This document shows positions 58,060 through 64,000 of a stretch of DNA of 64,000 nucleotides, piece by piece. The position numbers and the translations under genes were made by a program. This stretch comes from Parasponia andersonii (taxonomy: Eukaryota; Streptophyta; Magnoliopsida; Rosales; Cannabaceae): NCBI GenBank assembly GCA_002914805.1, contig JXTB01000025.1:734898-798897 (forward strand), in the 5' to 3' direction. The stretch's first letter is position 1. Each line of letters starts with the position of its first letter. A model generated the notes under the pieces. That model saw only the letters and a list, made by a program, of their open reading frames with translations, did not search any database and was not told the origin of the DNA.

Positions 58060-60243
58060 TGTCATGCATCTTGAGCAGCGACCACGCAAGCTTCAACGAG
58101 TACCAGACATGGACATTACCTTCACAGAACAGGACGCAAGGGAAGTCTATTATCTGCATAATGATACGTTGCTCATAAAAATTAACTGTGGAAGCACACA
58201 GTTGTGGCGAGTATTGGTTGATAATGGGAGTGCTGTGGACATCCTGTACTTCGACACCTTAAGAAGATGAGGTTAAATGAGAGCGACTTGAAACCTACCG
58301 TCACTCCACTCTATAGTTTCACTGGTGACAGCCTGATGCCTATGGGCATGATTGAATTGATGGTCAGTGTTGGAACCTATCCAAGGGTTTAAATGATAAT
58401 GACCTAGTTTTTGGTGGTAGATTGCCCTTCTGCTTTCAATATGGTGCTGGGAAGACCGACACTGAGGGAACTTCGAGTTGTCACTTCGATTTACCATTTC
58501 ACTATGAAGTTCCCTACCCAACACGGGGTAGGCGAGGTGCGAGAAAACCAATATGATGCGAGGACTTATTATAACAACTCACTGAAACTCGTAGCAAAGG
58601 ATGCAACGTTCCGCACAATGATGGTCCACCTACCGGAGGAAGCGTCAGTCGAAGCAGTGGGCAAAGTGTCCGTCGAAGTAGCAGGCAAAGTGTTGGTCGA
58701 AACTCCAGTCGGGTCGTCAGACAAAGTATCAGTTGGGTCATCAGATAAAGCGTCAGTCGAACCATCAGTGAAAGCGCCAATCGAAATGACCAACGAAGAC
58801 TTCGATCCTCGAGACATAGACGAAGAGGTCAAAACTGGATCCATTGAAGATCTGGAGGACTTATCATTCGACATATCTTCCAAGACTTTAAAGATTGGAA
58901 CGAAGGTTCAAGGACATGTGCGAGCTTTATTCGTCGCTTTTCTAAAATCTAACTTGGATGTCTTCGCATGGTGACATTCAGACATGGTAGGGATTGATTC
59001 GAGGATCATATGCTACTATCTTAACATAGATCCGACAAAGAAGCCTGTACGGCAGAAAAGAAGAGCTATGAATCCAGAGCACTACATCGCGTTAAAAGAA
59101 GAGGTGGAAAAGCTGCTCGAAATTGGGTTCATAAGAGAGTCTTTTTATCCAAACTGGCTTGCAAACCCAGTTTTGGTGAAGAAACCCAATGGAAAGTGGA
59201 GAACGTGTATCAATTTCACCGATCTAAACAAAGCATGCCCGAAGGACAGCTTCCCTCTTCCGAAGATTGACCAGCTTGTAGATGCGACATCGGGGCATGA
59301 ACTTTTAAGTTTCATGGACGTGTATTCTGGATATAATCAAATCCTCATGTACGAGCTAGATGAGGAACATACCTCATTCATCACTGATCGAGGGTTATAC
59401 TGTTATAAAAAGATACCCTTCGGACTTATCAATGCAGGAGCAACCTACCAGCGTCTTGTCAATATGATGTTTGCAAAACAAATTGGCAAGACAAGGGAGG
59501 TATACGTCGACGACATGCTGGTGAAGTCGGAGAAGGCTGAAGATCAAATCAAACACCTTGATGAGATGTTCAAGATTCTCCGGAAATATCAAATGAAGCT
59601 GAATCCCCAAAAGTGTGCATTCGGGGTAGGATCTGGAAAATTTCTGGGTTTTATGGTCAATCAACGAGGAATCAAAGCAAATCCTCAGAAGATACAAGTG
59701 TTGATTGATATGTAATCTCCTCGTAAACCCAAGGATGTGCAAAACCTAGCAGGAAGAGTAGTTGCACTGAGTCAGTTTGTATCCAGATCAACCGATAAAT
59801 GCCAACCTTTCTTTGAAGTACTAAAAGGATCAAAGAGGTTCGAGTGGACGGAAAAATGCAAGCAGACATTCCAAGAGTTGAAAAAGCACTTGGGTTCTCC
59901 TCCACTCTTGTCTAAGCCAAATCCGGGAGAAGAATTATGCTTATATCTTACTGTTTCTAAGTATGCGACGAGTGCTGCATTAATTCGCGAGGAGGGAAAT
60001 ATTCAGCGACCTGTCTATTATGTAAGTAAAAAATTATTTGATGCTGAAACCAGATATCTAGAGATGGAAAAATTGGCACTAGCGCTCGTCATTGCATCAA
60101 GAAAGCTTCGACCTTACTTCCATGCCCACTCCATCAGGGTTTTCACGAATTTTCCGTCAAAACAGGTCCTACAGAAACCGGAGGCATCAGGATGGCTGCT
60201 TAAGTGGGCTGTTGAATTGAGTCAATTTGACATCAATTTTTAA
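58060..60243 (+). other. Fossil part: protease, reverse transcriptase and RNase H
   Basis: Aspartic-protease-like VDNGSAVDILY near 58215-58250, a charged spacer with a short SVGSSDKVS-type repeat near 58640-58790, the reverse transcriptase with YVDD near 59500, and a Ty3-type RNase H (59737-60243). Broken. Confidence 0.88.
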
Positions 60244-60349
60244 CCTTGCACTGCCATAAAAGGTCAGGCCCTCGCAAATTTTATTACAGAATTTACATAC
60301 GATGTTGATCTTCCCACGGGAGTACTCGAAAAACCCGCTTCAGATACAT

Positions 60350-62050
60350 CAAGGTTGTGGAAACTTTATGTTGATGGGACGAGCCTAGTTTTAATCAGTC
60401 CTGAAGGGCACAACATTCATTGTACGCTTCGCTTCAAATTCCCAGTGTCGAATAATGAGGCCGAGTATGAAGCACTGATAGCTGGGCTAAAGCTCGCATA
60501 GGAAATGAAGGTCGAGATAATTGAAGTGTATAGCGACTCCTAGCTGGTCGTTTGTCAGGTTAAGGGCGATTATCAAGCGAGAGGAGAGAAAATGATGGCC
60601 TATTTGGAGAAGGTGCAGCAATTGTTCTTAACATTCGCCGCTTATAACATTCAGCTTCTTCCTCGCATTGAAAATACCCGGGCGGATGCACTTGCTAAGC
60701 TCGCTTCGACGAAAGATGCAGAGTTGTTGAAGGTAGTTCCTGTTGAATTTCTTATATCGCCAAGCATCGAGGTCGAACCCCAAGTAGTTATGCCAGTTGA
60801 CGAAAAACCATCGTGGATGGATCCCATAATGCGATATATACAAAATGACGATATTCCTGAGAACAAAGACGATGCAAGGCGACTCCGCATGAAAGCAACC
60901 CGCTATATCCTTCAGGATGAGAACCTTTATCGAAGGAGTTTTAGCTCGCCAATATTATTGTGCGTCAATGATGAAAAAGCACGATATATTATGAGGGAAA
61001 TTCACGAAGGAATATGTGGAAATCATTCTGAGGGGCAAGCACTTACAAACAAGATTTTTCGACAAGGGTATTTTTGGCCAACTATGAAGAAGGATACATT
61101 AGAATTTGCTAGGAAGTATGATAAATGTCAACGATTTGCAACTATTCCTAGAAAACCACATGTTCCTTTAACTTCAATGACTAGTCCATGGCCATTTGCT
61201 ATTTGGGGAATTGATAGTATCGGGATGCTTCCATTGGCATGAGGAGGTTTGAAGTATGCAGTAGTCGCAGTCGATTATTTTACAAAATGGACAGAAGCTG
61301 AGGCCTTGAGCACCATTTCCGCAAAAAAGATGATAGATTTTGTTTACAAATCTATAATCTGTCGTTATGGTATACCATATACTATAATTTCTGATAATGG
61401 GAAATAATTCGACTGTGATGAGTTCCGTGACTTCTGCAACAACTTGGGCATCAAGAAGAGTTTCTCTGCTGTTGTTCATCCACAAGCCAATGGGCAAGTC
61501 GAAGCGATAAACAGAATACTCAAACAGAATATAAAGACAAAGCTGGAAGAGCATAAAGGAGCTTGGCCAGAAATACTTCCAGAAGTTTTATGAGCTTATC
61601 GTACCACACAACGAACCACTACTGGAGAGAGTCTATTCTCTTTGGCTTATGGATATGAAGCGATGATCCCAGTTGAAATTAGTGCGGGCTCTCTACGGCG
61701 ATCTGTTTATGAACAAAATCAGAATGATGTATTACTGAGAATTGAACTCGATCTTTTAGAAGAATGACGTGAACAATCTCAACTTCGAATTGCATCGTAC
61801 CAACAATGTACTGCTCGATATTATAACTCCAAAGTCATAAGTAGACATTTTGAAGTTGGAGATCTTATCCTTCGAAGAGTTCTACCTAATAATAAAGAAC
61901 ATGGCGCTGGTGTATTTGGGCCTTCCTGGGAAGGGCCTTATGTTATTGATAATGTCATTCGACCTGGGACATACAACCTAGCTCGTATCAGTGGACAAAA
62001 GATTGAGCATGCTTCGAATACAGAACAACTTTGTCGTTATTATCAATAAA
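60350..62050 (+). other. Fossil part: second (archaeal-type) RNase H and integrase
   Basis: LYVDGTS followed by NNEAEYEALIAGL (about 60365-60500) is the additional RNase H typical of the Tat lineage. The integrase zinc-binding region lies near 60990-61130 and the catalytic core and C-terminal part follow to about 62050. Broken. Confidence 0.85.
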
Positions 62051-62714
62051 TCTTCATGTTTATCTTCAACGACCTACTGTATCTTCTTTATTTCGTCAAT
62101 AATATTTCTTCGGCTATTACTTCAACTTGTTTTCGTTCATCTTTTTACAGTTTTATGGCAGTTTTCAGACACTATAAAACTCAGGGAGCAGTAGGATCAG
62201 AATATTATCTCCTACTTATTTCCTAAGGGACTATACAAACGTCCATTTAGAGGAGACGAGATTTTAGATCGTCAAAGTATCTGAATCTCCTTAAAATCCT
62301 AGGCTTTTCTCCTCACTTCATGCCTCAGCATGTCGTATTACGCAATTTCCCTCCTCGAACAAAAAAGTAACAAAGCCAGACATTCATTGTTCGATGTGAT
62401 ATATTGCTATATCCTATTTTGACATGGAACTTTTGAAACACAGTTGAGTTTGCATCACTCGTATTGACTGTTTTCTTAAGCGACCTAACATATCCTAATG
62501 CTTAAAACTCGTTTTAAGTTAGTTGGATTCAAATCGCTAAAAGCGTACTGATCAGTCACTTAGTGATTGACTACTTAGTTAAAATTATTGTTGTGTTTTT
62601 ATTATTTTGCAGGGATATCTGACGGAAAAGATAATATTTATTGAGAACAAAAGCAAAGGAAAGGGGGGATCAATCCCGTATTGTTCTAAAAATAATAAAA
62701 AACAAATACAAGTA

Positions 62715-64000
62715 TTATGCGGAAGGGCTCGCGCCGCCATCTCTAGCTTTGGCAGTATCCTCTCTCCAACTTCGGACGAGCTCGACTACGTCCTCGCCAA
62801 AGATGGAGAAGTCAAAGTCCGGATGCTCGCAGAAGATGTTAAAAATGATGGTCGATGAGGCAATGTCACTAGCTTTATCTTCGAGCTCTTTGACTTCAGT
62901 CGCCTTGAACTCTTCGATAGCTTTGTGAGCTGTCTTAGTGGTTACCTCCCTCATGTGATCCGGATGCTCAGAGATGGTTTTCTCAAGTTCTCTGACTTTC
63001 TCCTCGAGGTTCTCCTTTTCGAGCTTCTCCTTGACCAGGTCTTCAAGTAGCTGCTGCCTTTCCAAGTCAAAGGCTGTTTTTTCCTTCTCCCGAGCTTTCT
63101 CTGAATTCTCGAATGCTTGGGTTATCTCTTCAACTTTTTCGGCCTTCTCCAAGTATTCGAGGACTGGGTCGTGCATGAGACAGAAGCAGCCGTGGTCTGA
63201 AAAATATAATCATTAGTACCAGGAAATAGTACACGTGAGGAGAGAAAAAAAGTACTTACATTGGCCAGCATCCTCATCACAGAGCCAAAAGTGACCTTGG
63301 CAGATCGTCGCTTTATCCACTCCCAGCCTTCCTCGGATATGAAGCGATCAATGAAGACTGTGCTCATACCAGCCTTCTCTGGTAATTGATTGAGGAGCAC
63401 AAAGAGCTCCTCATCCTTATCTGCCAGGATCGGTTCCGAAGAGGTGGCAGTTTCTTTGGGTAGCTCAGAGTGGCTCGATGTCTGAGGCTGTGGAGGAAGC
63501 GAGCTGGCCGGGATGTCCTCGAAGGCAACTTTTCATTTTTTAGAGTTATCGACCTTCTCTTTCCCTTTCGATGGCGGAGTGCTCTCGGGTGTCTTGGTTT
63601 TGGCCATGGACCCGAGAGTGGAGGGTGGTGCTCGCAGGCCACTACCGATGACCACTCTGTACAGATACGTCAGTGAACAAGGTGATATAATACATTGATA
63701 ATTAGAAAATGTATATATAATTACCTTCTTCTTGTTGAGGAGCTGGTGGTAACGCTGTTTCTAGAGAGGAAGGTCCCAAAGCTAGAGGGGTAGCAGGTAC
63801 TTTTCGTTTCCTAATTCTGGAAGACGAGACACCTGTATCCGTCTTTTTCCTTGGTTTCTTTTTCTTTGAGCTTGAAGGTCTGGATGAACGTATAGGGAGA
63901 TCAGAGAATGCGGCTCCCTTTGGAAGCAGACCACAAGCGACCAGGTTCCTGGAAGTTCCAAGTACCTTCCAATCAAATTCCTCGATTGGAAGGTCGTTGA
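62715..64000 (-). other. Fossil part: antisense accessory ORF downstream of pol
   Basis: On the minus strand, reading toward pol: a basic Ser-rich stretch (63720-64000), a Pro/Lys-rich linker, and a strong coiled coil ending in an acidic C-terminal motif (PDFDFSIFGEDVVELVRSW, near 62730-62820). This matches the style of antisense extra ORFs in Retand-like elements. It continues past the window edge and may include introns or breaks. Confidence 0.65.

Larger units (their letters stand above)
55462..64000 (+). mobile_element. Ty3/Gypsy LTR retrotransposon, Tat lineage (Retand-like), running off the window
   Basis: Parts in order: presumed 5' LTR (about 55462-56104), primer-binding region, gag (about 56165-57900), protease (about 58060-58450), reverse transcriptase (58984-59715), RNase H (59737-60243), a second archaeal-type RNase H (about 60350-60700), integrase (about 60980-62050), a noncoding stretch (62050-62700) and an accessory open region on the opposite strand (62715-64000 and beyond). 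The second RNase H and the antisense ORF after pol are marks of the Tat lineage, Retand-like group, as I recall. It is a fossil, broken in many places (on the order of ten or more across gag-pol). The 3' LTR is not in the window, so age cannot be judged from LTR divergence. One base at 57332 is N. Confidence 0.88.

Noticed and set aside
62974-63216. Ser/Phe-rich plus-strand frame at 63 kb
   Set aside because: It is the complement of the coiled-coil region on the minus strand.

Overview
This window is eudicot plant nuclear DNA. It is AT-rich, its intron-bearing genes have GT-AG (one GC-AG) splice sites, and it carries plant-specific families (AIR12/DOMON, DUF26/Gnk2 secreted proteins, RABA5 GTPases, a plant asparaginyl-tRNA synthetase paralogue) and plant LTR-retrotransposon lineages. 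The sequence does not fix the species.

Layout: (1) 1-4.6 kb holds an intact AIR12-like DOMON gene and, in a roughly 1.8-kb tandem duplicate, a decayed second copy. (2) 4.8-8 kb is a nest of small transposable elements: a short Copia-like element with two LTRs, a solo LTR, and two MITEs sitting inside TA microsatellites. (3) 9.8-11.7 kb is a three-exon cytochrome b561 + DOMON gene whose promoter shares several colinear sequence blocks with the AIR12 gene. (4) 11.7-26.7 kb is AT-rich and essentially gene-free; it contains simple repeats, a third MITE of the same family, a degenerate minisatellite and what looks like a broken copy of exon 1 of the next gene. (5) 27.1-33.6 kb is a 14-exon gene for a protein of 1018 residues that joins a class-3 lipase, a P-loop GTPase-like domain and a C-terminal membrane anchor; a Mutator-type MITE with a perfect 9-bp target duplication lies in its last intron. 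(6) 34-41 kb is the product of a tandem duplication whose left breakpoint lies inside the lipase gene: the first RABA5 copy is a pseudogene, the lipase remnant in the second copy is dead, and the second RABA5 copy is intact. (7) 42.2-48.3 kb is GC-richer, retrotransposon-derived sequence that ends in 74-bp and 112-bp tandem repeats. (8) 49.2-53.4 kb holds a secreted two-domain DUF26 gene and, convergent with it, an eight-exon NS2-type asparaginyl-tRNA synthetase-like gene with altered class-II motifs. (9) 53.8-54.7 kb has two inverted-repeat elements. (10) From about 55.5 kb to the window edge runs a broken Ty3/Gypsy Tat-lineage element, with gag-pol on + and an extra open region on the antisense strand downstream of pol.

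The host genes AIR12, lipase, RABA5b and NS2 occur in the same order as I recall for Arabidopsis At3g07390, At3g07400, At3g07410 and At3g07420, so the window appears to be an ancestral gene block expanded by tandem duplication and transposon insertion. The genes do not form one pathway. AIR12 and the CYB561-DOMON protein are both predicted to work in apoplast/plasma-membrane ascorbate-linked electron transfer; the lipase and RAB proteins are predicted to act on or at membranes. All exon boundaries were placed by eye from splice sites and reading-frame continuity.
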